A stretch of 64,000 bases of DNA from assembly GCF_009928525.1 (NCBI RefSeq), contig NZ_JAABOK010000001.1, positions 558,001 through 622,000 of the forward strand, written 5' to 3'. Both the position numbers and the translations under genes were made by a program. The stretch comes from Chitinophaga solisilvae (GTDB lineage Bacteria; Bacteroidota; Bacteroidia; Chitinophagales; Chitinophagaceae). Below are positions 45,782 through 53,776 of the stretch, piece after piece. Every line of letters starts with the position of its first letter. The first letter of the stretch is position 1. The notes below the pieces were generated by a model that was given only the letters and a program-made list of their open reading frames with translations, was not told the origin of the DNA and searched no databases.

Positions 45782-46798
45782 TGCTTTGTCACCCGAACAA
45801 TTCAATCTGAACCATTGCTGAAAAAAGAATTACGCGTCATCCTCCTGTCGCTGGTCGTTAGTTTTATACTTACACTGGCCAAGTTTGCCGCGTATTATGT
45901 AACCCACTCTGTCGCCATCCTGTCGGACGCGATGGAATCTATTATCAACGTGGTAGCCGGCGCATTTGCGAGCTACAGCATCTATCTCTCCGGAAAGCCC
46001 AGAGATGCGAATCATCCTTACGGGCACGGCAAGGTGGAATTTTTCTCTATCGGTTTTGAAGGCGCCATGATATTTTTCGCGGGCGTGCTGATTATGTTCA
46101 AGGCGGTACAGTATTTTATCAGTCCGCGGGAATTGCATGGCATGGACAGCGGTTTGTGGTTGCTGGGAGCTACCACCGTAGCTAACCTGCTGCTGGGCCT
46201 GTACCTGCAGCGTGCCGGAAAACAGCTGGGTTCTATCACCATCAGCGGTAACGGGCAGCATATCATGACAGACGTATACAGCAGCGCGGGCCTGATCGTT
46301 GCACTGGGCGTTATCCGCTTTACCGGCTGGAACTGGCTGGATCCCGCTGTATCCGTACTGATGGGCATCCTCATCCTCGCGAAAGGCTACCAGCTGATGC
46401 GCACTTCCATCTCCGGCCTGATGGATGAAACAGATATGAAAGTAGTAGACAGGCTGATAGAAATTCTGTCTGCACACCGTGTTCCCAACTGGATAGATAT
46501 ACATAACACCCGCGTACAGCAATACGGTAACAACTACCACATCGATTGTCACATCACAATGCCTTATTACCTGGAACTGAGTGAAGCGCATGATGAGATG
46601 AAACGGGTAGAAGTGCTCGTCAATAAAGAGTTTAAGGGCCATGAAGTAGAATTCTTCATTCACATGGACCCCTGCATTCCTGCCTGCTGCCACTACTGCC
46701 TGAAAGCAACATGCCCCGTCCGCAGCCACCCGTTTACAGGGGAGATCGTTTGGACAAGAGATAATGTGTTGCCGAACCGGAAACACGGGGCGGAATAA
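45779..46798 (+). CDS. Cation diffusion facilitator family transporter
   Basis: Up to 339 residues; inner-membrane zinc/iron/manganese-type exporter with about six helices. Metal-site residues are in HSVAILSDAMESI (TM2) and HIMTDVYSSAG (TM5). A cytoplasmic ferredoxin-like domain follows (~205-290). The C-terminus has a Cys-rich stretch (CIPACCHYCLKATCPVR) that may bind metal. The first start is TTG at 45779, but a -7 promoter element overlaps it; the TTG at 45815 (MLKKELRV) is a likelier start. The final codons (G-A-E-stop) are part of palindrome F. Confidence 0.85.
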   Translation: MCFVTRTIQSEPLLKKELRVILLSLVVSFILTLAKFAAYYVTHSVAILSDAMESIINVVAGAFASYSIYLSGKPRDANHPYGHGKVEFFSIGFEGAMIFFAGVLIMFKAVQYFISPRELHGMDSGLWLLGATTVANLLLGLYLQRAGKQLGSITISGNGQHIMTDVYSSAGLIVALGVIRFTGWNWLDPAVSVLMGILILAKGYQLMRTSISGLMDETDMKVVDRLIEILSAHRVPNWIDIHNTRVQQYGNNYHIDCHITMPYYLELSEAHDEMKRVEVLVNKEFKGHEVEFFIHMDPCIPACCHYCLKATCPVRSHPFTGEIVWTRDNVLPNRKHGAE

Positions 46799-46931
46799 AA
46801 TTGCGAATTACGAATTGCGAATTACGAATGAGGAGCGAAGACATAAGCGGATAAAGAATTTACTTCTTCGCTTATGTCTTCGCTCCTCATTCGTAATTCG
46901 CAATTCGTAATTCGCAATTTTATTCCGCCCC
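46787..46931. repeat. Palindromic element F, perfect 63-bp arms entering both genes
   Basis: Arms 46787-46849 and 46869-46931 are perfectly complementary over 63 bp, with a 19-nt loop. The outer 12 bp of each arm encode the last codons and stop of the convergent genes, so both proteins end in Gly-Ala-Glu. The core and loop are those of element E, with the loop in reverse orientation. Confidence 0.97.
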
Positions 46932-48131
46932 TGCTTCTTCTCCATCTCCGTGGCCAAGCATTTCCCGGATGGGTTTTACGGCCTGATAGATGCCACGGTT
47001 GTATTTATTACCGAGTATGATGAGGGTAGTGGTGTCTTGTACGAAGCGGTAGAAGACGGTGTTGTTGCCGTGCCACCAGCCGTTGTGGTAAACAATGTTT
47101 TTGGTGCTGTCCGGGTATACCATAAGTCTCCAGCCGAGGCCGTAGTTACGGATGCCTGGTTTTTCGTGACTGTAGGGTGTGTAGGCGGCCTTCAGGGTGG
47201 CCGAGTCCAGTAGCTGACCGGAATAGAGAGCCTGGTCCCATTTGAGCATATCGCGGGCGGTACTGTAAATGCCTTTGTCGCCCATAACGCCGTCGAAATA
47301 GGTGTCCGGTTCCGCCTGCCCGTTGTACTTATGACTTTGGGTCTGGTGTGGCCTGCCGGCGGATGAGGGATTATACACGAATGTATTGACCATCTGCAGC
47401 GGTTTAAAGAAGGTCTGCTGCATGAAGTCGGCGTATTTTTGTCCGCTTACCTTTTCGATGATGGAAGCGAGTAAGAGGTAATTGGTATTGCAGTACTGGA
47501 AGTGTGTATCCGGCAGGTGCTGGATGGGTGGTTTGTGGGCAGTCATCAGTTTGATGACCTCCTCGTTGGTAATGAAGCTGGATGGGTCTTTCCAGAGGCT
47601 GTCACAGAAGTAGAGGTAGTTGGGCAGGCCGCTGCGGTGATTCAGCAGCATGCGTACGTTGACGCCCTTGTAGGGGAAGTCCGGAAAAAATTTCTGGATG
47701 GAATCTTCCAGGTGGAGTTGTTCTTTCTGAACGAGCCACATAATACCTGCGCCTGTAAAGGTTTTAGACACAGATGCCAGCTGGAAGGCGGAGCTGTCTA
47801 TTACCGGTGTTTTGGTCCGGTAGTTTTCAAAGCCATGATATTGTTCAAAGATAATGACGCCTTTTTTAGCTACCAGAATGGCGCCGTTAAATCCGCTGCG
47901 CAGCAGTTTTCCGGAATAAAAGCTGCTGAGTTCCCGCTGTAGCTGCACAGTACGGGGCGATTTCAGGATCGCGTCTTTTTGTGCGGCTGTTAATCCCAGG
48001 GTATATAAGCTGCTGTCTGCTGCTGCTTTTTTTCTGTTTGCTTCCTTACGTGCTGCGTTGCTCTGGCAACTGGTTACTATGGCGACTCCTGTTATCGTTA
48101 AGATGATACTGACTGCTTTCAATCTCTTCAT
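46920..48131 (-). CDS. Serine hydrolase, class C beta-lactamase family lipoprotein
   Basis: 403 residues with lipobox VTSC (Cys22). Beta-lactamase/transpeptidase-like fold: catalytic SxxK as S120-V-S-K123 in LASVSKTF, YxN as Y213-C-N215, and HNGWWHG near the C-terminus in the place of the KTG box. Such enzymes hydrolyse peptides, esters or D-amino-acid bonds at the cell surface; true beta-lactamase activity is not implied. The last codons are shared with palindrome F. The 321-bp gap upstream (48132-48452) holds the serA promoter and otherwise AT-rich sequence. Confidence 0.87.
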   Translation of the reverse strand: MKRLKAVSIILTITGVAIVTSCQSNAARKEANRKKAAADSSLYTLGLTAAQKDAILKSPRTVQLQRELSSFYSGKLLRSGFNGAILVAKKGVIIFEQYHGFENYRTKTPVIDSSAFQLASVSKTFTGAGIMWLVQKEQLHLEDSIQKFFPDFPYKGVNVRMLLNHRSGLPNYLYFCDSLWKDPSSFITNEEVIKLMTAHKPPIQHLPDTHFQYCNTNYLLLASIIEKVSGQKYADFMQQTFFKPLQMVNTFVYNPSSAGRPHQTQSHKYNGQAEPDTYFDGVMGDKGIYSTARDMLKWDQALYSGQLLDSATLKAAYTPYSHEKPGIRNYGLGWRLMVYPDSTKNIVYHNGWWHGNNTVFYRFVQDTTTLIILGNKYNRGIYQAVKPIREMLGHGDGEEAGAE

Positions 48132-48340
48132 GAGAGGTATTTCACTGCTTACTTAATCTGATTCTCTTTCTGAAAAATACAAAGCGCTAAAATTATACTG
48201 ATTATCAGTGTATACCAAATAAATGCCCGTGTCTCCACTGCTTTTAATGTATTTTTAAGCGTTGATGTTTAATAAACATTTAAAAAAACACCTTGAGAAG
48301 CCCGTTTTTTTAATTAAAATCGAATTTGGTTGCGATAGTA

Positions 48341-48371
48341 TTTGATTTCTCCCGAACATCAAGTAGGTTTG
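48341..48371 (+). promoter_or_regulatory. serA promoter, perfect Bacteroidota consensus
   Basis: TTTG at 48341-48344, exactly 19 bp, then TAGGTTTG at 48364-48371, matching TTTG-N19-TAnnTTTG. Transcription should start near 48378, giving a leader of about 75 nt before the ATG at 48453. Confidence 0.85.
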
Positions 48372-48452
48372 TGCCTTGTTTTTTCCCCCGCGTAGCAGCA
48401 ATTATTAAGCCAATTGCCATACGGAGATATACATATAATTCTTTATAATATT

Positions 48453-49688
48453 ATGACGCAGGTTAAGTCTACAAGTTATCCGAAGGAAAAGATCAGCATT
48501 TTATTGTTGGAGAATATCAGCGACGCTGCCGTGGCAGAGTTTACATCGGCGGGATATAGTGTCCGTAAGCTGACGGGCGCGCTCAGCGAAGCTGATCTGA
48601 TCAATGAAATCAAAGACGTGCACCTGCTTGGCATCCGTTCGAAAACCCAGGTTACCGCTAAGGTACTGGAAGCTGCGAAGAAGCTGCAAGCTATCGGCTG
48701 CTTCTGTATCGGCACCAACCAGGTGGACCTCAAATCAGCTACGGCACATGGTGTGGCTGTTTTCAACGCTCCCTATTCCAATACCCGCTCTGTTGCCGAG
48801 CTGGTAATAGGGTTATCTATCATCCTGATCCGCCGTATTGTGGACAAAAATGCCGCTGCACACAAAGGCGTATGGATGAAAGAAGCAACCGGCAGCTATG
48901 AGCTGAGAGGTAAAACGCTGGGCATCGTAGGATATGGAAACATAGGAAGCCAGGTAAGCGTGCTCGCAGAAGGAATGGGCATGAACGTTATCTATTACGA
49001 TGCTGAAACAAAACTGCCGCTGGGTAATGCCGTACAGCAGAAAACACTGGAAGAACTGTTTAAACAGGCAGATATCATCTCCCTGCACGTGCCTTCTACC
49101 AGAATAACCGCTAACATGATTAATAAGGAAACACTGTCCTACGTAAAGAAGGGCGCTATCTTTATTAACTATGCCAGAGGAGAAGTGGTAGATCTGGATG
49201 CGCTGAAGGATGCGCTGGTAAGCGGACAGCTGTCCGGAGCTGCTATTGACGTATTCCCCGTAGAACCGGAAAAAAACGGAGCTGCCTTCAGCACGCCGCT
49301 GCAGCAATTGCCCAACGTGATCCTTACCCCGCACATCGGCGGTAGCACAGAGGAAGCGCAGCATAACATCGGTCTGGATGTGAGCAGCAAAATGCTCAAC
49401 TACCTGGAAAAGGGCGCCAGCTTTGGTTCCCACACGGTGCCGGCTATCAGCGTACCACCCATCGAAAACACGCACCGTATCCTGCACGTGCATGAAAACG
49501 TACCCGGCGTACTGTCTGCCATCAATACCGCCTTATCTGAAAAGAAAATCAACATCCTTGGTCAGTACCTCAAAACCAACGACCAGATCGGTTACGTGGT
49601 ACTGGACATAGACAGGCAGCTGTCGCAGGAAGCACTGACGCTCCTGAAAGATGTAAATCATACAATTAAAGCGAGGTTGCTTTATTAA
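48453..49688 (+). CDS. serA: D-3-phosphoglycerate dehydrogenase
   Basis: 411 residues from the ATG at 48453. It oxidises 3-phosphoglycerate with NAD, the first step of serine synthesis. The NAD motif GxGxxG appears as GYGNIG (160-165); catalytic residues are R242 (YARGEVVD), E271 (VFPVEPE) and H294 (TPHIGGST). A C-terminal ACT domain (~335-411, HVHENVPGVLSAINTALSEKKINI) suggests feedback inhibition by serine, as in the E. coli-type enzyme. The frame extends 13 codons upstream (48414), but that start is less likely. A perfect promoter lies 80 bp upstream. Palindrome G follows. Confidence 0.95.
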   Translation: MTQVKSTSYPKEKISILLLENISDAAVAEFTSAGYSVRKLTGALSEADLINEIKDVHLLGIRSKTQVTAKVLEAAKKLQAIGCFCIGTNQVDLKSATAHGVAVFNAPYSNTRSVAELVIGLSIILIRRIVDKNAAAHKGVWMKEATGSYELRGKTLGIVGYGNIGSQVSVLAEGMGMNVIYYDAETKLPLGNAVQQKTLEELFKQADIISLHVPSTRITANMINKETLSYVKKGAIFINYARGEVVDLDALKDALVSGQLSGAAIDVFPVEPEKNGAAFSTPLQQLPNVILTPHIGGSTEEAQHNIGLDVSSKMLNYLEKGASFGSHTVPAISVPPIENTHRILHVHENVPGVLSAINTALSEKKINILGQYLKTNDQIGYVVLDIDRQLSQEALTLLKDVNHTIKARLLY

Positions 49689-49702
49689 TCGGGTTCGTTT
49701 TT

Positions 49703-49848
49703 GAATTACAAATTACGAATTGCGAATTACGAATGCAGAAGCGAAGATCTGAACGTAGATTAAAGGAATATTTCACTGTTATCCCCTTTAATCTACGTTC
49801 AGATCTTCGCTTCTGCATTCGTAATTCATAATTCGTAATTCGTAATTC
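49703..49848. repeat. Palindromic element G, (ATTRCGA)n arms, third core type
   Basis: Arms 49703-49766 and 49785-49848 (64 bp, three mismatches), 18-nt loop. The outer arm is 7-mers; the core (GCAGAAGCGAAGATCTGAAC onward) is different from A and E but keeps GCGAAGATC. It lies 14 bp after the serA stop codon and 46 bp before the next gene. Confidence 0.95.
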
Positions 49849-49894
49849 TAAATCTTTTTGTTATCCTTGCAATGTAACAGAAATTAATAAACGC

Positions 49895-50677
49895 ATGAAT
49901 AAAAGAAAAGCGATCCTGGCAGGAGTGGGATTGGTAGCTGCCATGCTGTTGCAGGTAAGGGCACAGGCACAGGACGACAGCAACAAGTGGGCTCCGGCCA
50001 ATATTAAAATTGACGGACTGGCTACAGAATGGCCAAAACCATTACAGTTTTATAACAACGATACAAAACTGTTTTATACCATCGCCAATAACAAGGACAC
50101 GCTTTTTATTATCGTCAGCGTACCTGATAAATACAGCCAGCTGAAGATCATGAAGTCTGGCCTGACGGTTTCTGTGAGCCCTTCCGGTAAGAAGAAAGGC
50201 GGCGCTTCTGTGACCTTCCCGCTGGCCGCGGAAATATCCGCACCTACAGATGTGCCGAAGGAATCCGTGGAACGCCTCACGGAAGAATGGCGCAAACAGA
50301 CGCTGGCAAGCGTAAAGGAAATTAAGGTAGACGGACTTACCGGTGTAACAGATGGTAACGTTCCTGTAAATAATCAGTACGGTATCAGAACTGCCGCCAT
50401 GCTCGACGGAGCAGGTAACCTGGTATGTGAAATGGCTGCACCATTCAGTGTATTGGGCATTCCGGCCGGCTACGATAAATCTATCGCTTACCATTTCAAA
50501 GTAAATGCTATCAGTGCCGCTGAACGCAGAGAGAAAGAAAAAGCCATACGCGATAAAGCCGCCAAAGCCGCGCAAGGGCAGGGTGGTGGCCCCGATCAGG
50601 CTGACCAGATGAATATGATGATGTTCTTCTCCGTAGATTTCTGGACGAAACAGGTATTAGCTACGACTCCACAGTAA
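49895..50677 (+). CDS. Secreted protein of unknown function, CBM9-like start
   Basis: 260 residues with a signal peptide (~1-25, ending RAQAQ). Residues ~35-85 (IKIDGLATEWPKPLQFYNNDTKLFYTIANNKDTLFIIVSVPD) have the look of a CBM9/DOMON-type beta-sandwich: an 'IDG...EW' opening followed by a 'LYV' strand. The rest (~90-260) ends in a charged KEKAIRDKAAKAAQGQGGGPDQ segment. No catalytic motif is visible. Binding of a sugar or heme is only a guess from the fold. It is convergent with the GH20 gene across palindrome K. Confidence 0.6.
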   Translation: MNKRKAILAGVGLVAAMLLQVRAQAQDDSNKWAPANIKIDGLATEWPKPLQFYNNDTKLFYTIANNKDTLFIIVSVPDKYSQLKIMKSGLTVSVSPSGKKKGGASVTFPLAAEISAPTDVPKESVERLTEEWRKQTLASVKEIKVDGLTGVTDGNVPVNNQYGIRTAAMLDGAGNLVCEMAAPFSVLGIPAGYDKSIAYHFKVNAISAAERREKEKAIRDKAAKAAQGQGGGPDQADQMNMMMFFSVDFWTKQVLATTPQ

Positions 50678-50678
50678 T

Positions 50679-50794
50679 TTGATTATTTTATTATTTGAGA
50701 TTTAATTATTTAAAAAAATGCAGCAAAGATTTCTGTGTAAATCTTCGCTGCATTTTTTTTAAATAACCAAATCTCAAATAATAAAATGACTCAA
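50679..50794. repeat. Palindromic element K, (TTATTTGR)-type arms
   Basis: Left arm 50679-50732 and right arm 50739-50794; imperfect (two short insertions and a few mismatches), short loop. The core AAATGCAGC(G/A)AAGATTT is related to the core of J. It sits between two convergent genes, starts 1 bp after one stop codon and includes the stop codon of the GH20 gene. Confidence 0.9.
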
Positions 50795-53019
50795 TAAATA
50801 ATGATTTCATCGGTGAAGAGAAAACCGTGTTGTGCATTTTTGGCGCGGACTCTTATGTAGCGCGCGTTGTGGCCTTGTAAGGTGAATTTAAAATCTTTGA
50901 AGGCGAGGGTAGACAACGTTACCGGAATATCGTTGGGAACGGTTTGTACCGGTTTGAAATCTTTGCCATTATCAGATAACAGTACTTCTACTTCAGAGGG
51001 CATATATACTCCCGGGCCTGTTAATTGCATAAAATTGATGGAAAGACTTTGCAGGGGAGTGATTTGTCCCATATCTACAGTTACGTCCATGTCGTTTGTA
51101 AAACCTTGCCACTGGCCATCCCCATAGGTCAGTGAACCACGGTAACCATTTACTAGGGTAGTTTCCTGTTGTGCAGGATAGCTTTTATTATAAGAAAGAT
51201 GATAACTTACTTTTTTACCGATGGCCTTATGTTCATCTACCATAAGGGTAGCTGGTTTGCCCTGCAATATGGTGTCCCGGAAGATGGCGGCAGTCACGGG
51301 TGCTGAGCCGGAAACAGTGAAGGGCCCGGTGTACAGCGCAGATTGAGATGTAGGCACACTGCCGTCCAGCGTATAGCGAATCATTGGCTGGTACTGCTCT
51401 GTGCTGAAGGTAACGGTGGTCTGCTTTTGAGCATTATTTCTTTCCGTATGAACAGATACATCATACGAAGGTCGATAGTAATTTACGTTTAGCCGTTGGA
51501 GTAAGCGGTACTGGCTTTGCATTCTTTTGTGAAAATCCTGCCAGTCTTTCAACGCGGGGGATGTCCATACAACTTCCGACAGCGCCAGCAGGCGGGGATA
51601 GATCATATATTCCAGGTGGTAGGTATTGGGGATATATTCTGTCCAGGTGTTGGCCTGGGCGCCGAGGATATGCCTGGCTGCTTTGGCGTCCAGCTCTTTT
51701 GGTACCGGGTCGTAGCTGTAGACCTTTTCCAGTGGCAGGAATCCGCCGATGGCTTCCGGTTGTGTAACCGGATTGGCCTGGTAGCTGTCGAAGTAGCAGT
51801 AGCCGCCCGGCGTCATAATAACGTCGTGACCCTGCCTTGCAGCAGCGATGCCGCCGCTTTCACCGCGCCAGGACATGACAGTGGCTTCCGGTGCCAGGCC
51901 GCCTTCCAGTATTTCATCCCATCCGAGCAGTTTACGTTTATGGGAGAGGAGGAATTTTTCCATCCGGCGGATGGCGTAGCTCTGCAGCTCTTTTTCATCT
52001 TTCAGCTTTTCTGTGCGGATGCGCTGCTGGCATTTCGGGCAATGTTTCCATGCTTTGGTATCTGCTTCGTCGCCACCAATATGTATATAGGTGGATGGAA
52101 AAATATCCATCACTTCCTGCAGTACATTTTGCAGGAAAGCAAAGGAGCTGTCATTGCCCAGGCAGAACTCTGCATTTTTATAAGGCTGACCGGAGCAGGA
52201 GAGTTCCGGATACATGGCCAGTACTTCTTCCGAATGGCCCGGCATTTCAATTTCCGGGATGACGGTAATTCCTTTGCGGGCGGCATAGGCCACTATTTCG
52301 TGCGCTTCTTCCTGGGTATAGTATCCGCCGTAGGCATTGGGATCTCCGGCGCTGGCATATTGACGGCCATTCTTCCACCATGCTTTCCAGTCCGGATAAT
52401 TGCGCCAGGCGGCCTGTTGTGTCAATAGCGGATAGCGTTTTATTTCCAGTCTCCATCCGGCGCCGTCTGTCAGGTGCCAGTGGAAGGTATTCATTTTATA
52501 CAGAGCCATCAGGTCGATAAACCTTTTGATATAAGCGGCGGGGAAGAAATTACGGGAAACATCGAGGTGGACGCCGCGGTATCCAAACCGCGGATAGTCG
52601 CTGATTTCGGCGCATGGCAGCAGCGCCGGATCGGGTTGCAGCAACCGCAGCTGCAGGAGTGTCATCACCGCGCTGACAGCGCCGGCATTACTTCTGGCCG
52701 TAATGGTCACTGCCTGGGGCGTAATCTGTATGCGATAACCATCTTCCTGTGGCAGCATTGCCGCCGATGCCTTCATAAAAATAAATCTTGCTGCGGCAGC
52801 CATCCCGGTGGGTTTGGGCCCCGCCTCCTTAAGCAGATCCATCGCTTCGTGAAAATCATTGCCTTCACAAATAACATGCTCCGTAAACCGGAATGAACCC
52901 TCCAGTGCCCTTACACTGGCGGGTTTTGGCACAATGTCCAGGTTGCCCGTCTGCTGCGCGGCAACACCAATAGCACTCAGGAGCAGCAGCGATAGGAAAC
53001 CGAAATGTAGTTTTTTCAT
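50791..53019 (-). CDS. Beta-N-acetylhexosaminidase, GH20
   Basis: 742 residues, secreted (signal peptide ~1-21). An N-terminal GH20b domain (~25-140) precedes the catalytic barrel (~145-490), with the catalytic Asp317-Glu318 in HIGGDEAD; the substrate-assisted mechanism uses this pair. After it come a chitobiase C-terminal-like beta-sandwich (~525-590, YTLDGSVPTSQSALYTGPF) and an F5/8-type C domain (~620-742, MDVTVDMGQITPLQSLSINF). It removes terminal GlcNAc or GalNAc from chitin oligomers or glycans. It stands alone, flanked by palindromes K and H. Confidence 0.93.
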   Translation of the reverse strand: MKKLHFGFLSLLLLSAIGVAAQQTGNLDIVPKPASVRALEGSFRFTEHVICEGNDFHEAMDLLKEAGPKPTGMAAAARFIFMKASAAMLPQEDGYRIQITPQAVTITARSNAGAVSAVMTLLQLRLLQPDPALLPCAEISDYPRFGYRGVHLDVSRNFFPAAYIKRFIDLMALYKMNTFHWHLTDGAGWRLEIKRYPLLTQQAAWRNYPDWKAWWKNGRQYASAGDPNAYGGYYTQEEAHEIVAYAARKGITVIPEIEMPGHSEEVLAMYPELSCSGQPYKNAEFCLGNDSSFAFLQNVLQEVMDIFPSTYIHIGGDEADTKAWKHCPKCQQRIRTEKLKDEKELQSYAIRRMEKFLLSHKRKLLGWDEILEGGLAPEATVMSWRGESGGIAAARQGHDVIMTPGGYCYFDSYQANPVTQPEAIGGFLPLEKVYSYDPVPKELDAKAARHILGAQANTWTEYIPNTYHLEYMIYPRLLALSEVVWTSPALKDWQDFHKRMQSQYRLLQRLNVNYYRPSYDVSVHTERNNAQKQTTVTFSTEQYQPMIRYTLDGSVPTSQSALYTGPFTVSGSAPVTAAIFRDTILQGKPATLMVDEHKAIGKKVSYHLSYNKSYPAQQETTLVNGYRGSLTYGDGQWQGFTNDMDVTVDMGQITPLQSLSINFMQLTGPGVYMPSEVEVLLSDNGKDFKPVQTVPNDIPVTLSTLAFKDFKFTLQGHNARYIRVRAKNAQHGFLFTDEIIIY

Positions 53020-53037
53020 AGCCGCAATGATAATAAA

Positions 53038-53284
53038 AATTGTGAATTACGAATTACGAATGATGAATGGCGAATGAGCGCGAAGATTGAAGCGGGGTTT
53101 ATTTAGTATTTTTTTATTGGAGATTTTAGATCCAAAGTTTGTTTTCCCTTCTACTTATAAGTACCAAAGAGCATCATGATTTGATACAAAATCTCAAACA
53201 AAAAAATACTAAATAAACCCCGCTTCAATCTTCGCGCTCATTCGCCATTCATCATTCGTAATTCGTAATTGACAATTCGTAATT
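53038..53284. repeat. Palindromic element H, longest arms
   Basis: Left arm from 53038 to about 53129, right arm about 53186-53277 plus one extra 7-mer to 53284. Arms are about 90 bp with a few mismatches, containing 7-mers ATTACGA, variants ATGATGA/ATGGCGA, GCGCGAAGATTGAAGC and then an AT-rich inner part. It lies 19 bp before the GH20 start codon and ends at the stop codon of the 99-residue gene. Confidence 0.92.
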
Positions 53285-53582
53285 ATTTCCTCCCCAGTTT
53301 CCTCACCATATCTTCCGAAATATCTTCTGCATAAGTGCCGTAACCATGCATCAGTACGCCTTTGCGGCCGTCTTTTGTTTCGAGGGCGTATACGATGTCT
53401 TCGTCTCCGGGATCAGTATCACCTTCGAAGCGGTAGGTTTCTGTTATGTCAAAATCCGATGGCTGGATACGGGTATCTTCACCGGTGCATTGAATGCAGT
53501 CGAACAGGAGATTGAAATCTTTGGTGTATCCGCGCTGGCGCAGATCGTTGAGGGCGTCGGTTACTGTATCGTAGACTTTCAT
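53283..53582 (-). CDS. Conserved 99-residue protein, function unknown
   Basis: Small acidic protein. Residues ~1-30 (MKVYDTVTDALNDLRQRGYTKDFNLLFDCI) form a helix-strand start; a central FDITETYRFEGDTDPGDEDIVYALET and a C-terminal KGVLMHGYGTYAEDISEDMVRKL follow. Such proteins are common in Bacteroidota and are often carried in databases under the name phosphoribosylpyrophosphate synthetase, but it lacks the PRPP loop and is too short, so that name is not supported. It is upstream of, and in the same direction as, the giant gene's terminator region. Confidence 0.65.
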   Translation of the reverse strand: MKVYDTVTDALNDLRQRGYTKDFNLLFDCIQCTGEDTRIQPSDFDITETYRFEGDTDPGDEDIVYALETKDGRKGVLMHGYGTYAEDISEDMVRKLGRK

Positions 53583-53712
53583 ATGTGATATGTTTGATAT
53601 GTTCAGCGAAATATGGCTGCAGTTTGTAAGATAGCAAATTTGCTCATTCGCTGATATCTTCTCACCAACTCATTATTCATCATTCTTACATCATAATGAA
53701 TGGAGGGGGTAT

Positions 53713-53754
53713 AAAAGCAGCAAGCATAAAGTCCGGAGACTTTATGCTTGCTGC
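53713..53754 (-). terminator. Terminator of the giant repeat-protein gene
   Basis: Perfect 17-bp stem (53717-53733 with 53738-53754), loop CGGA, then TTTTATA on the minus strand. It is 23 bp after the stop codon of the giant gene. Confidence 0.92.
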
Positions 53755-53776
53755 AACAGGTGTATTCGTTAACTTT

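Noticed and set aside
3980..53284. Classical insertion sequences or MITEs with transposase
   Set aside because: No transposase, RAYT or integrase gene and no clear target-site duplication flank the palindromes.
53283..53582. Phosphoribosylpyrophosphate synthetase
   Set aside because: The name is used for similar short proteins, but this one lacks the PRPP-binding loop and is less than a third of the real enzyme's length.
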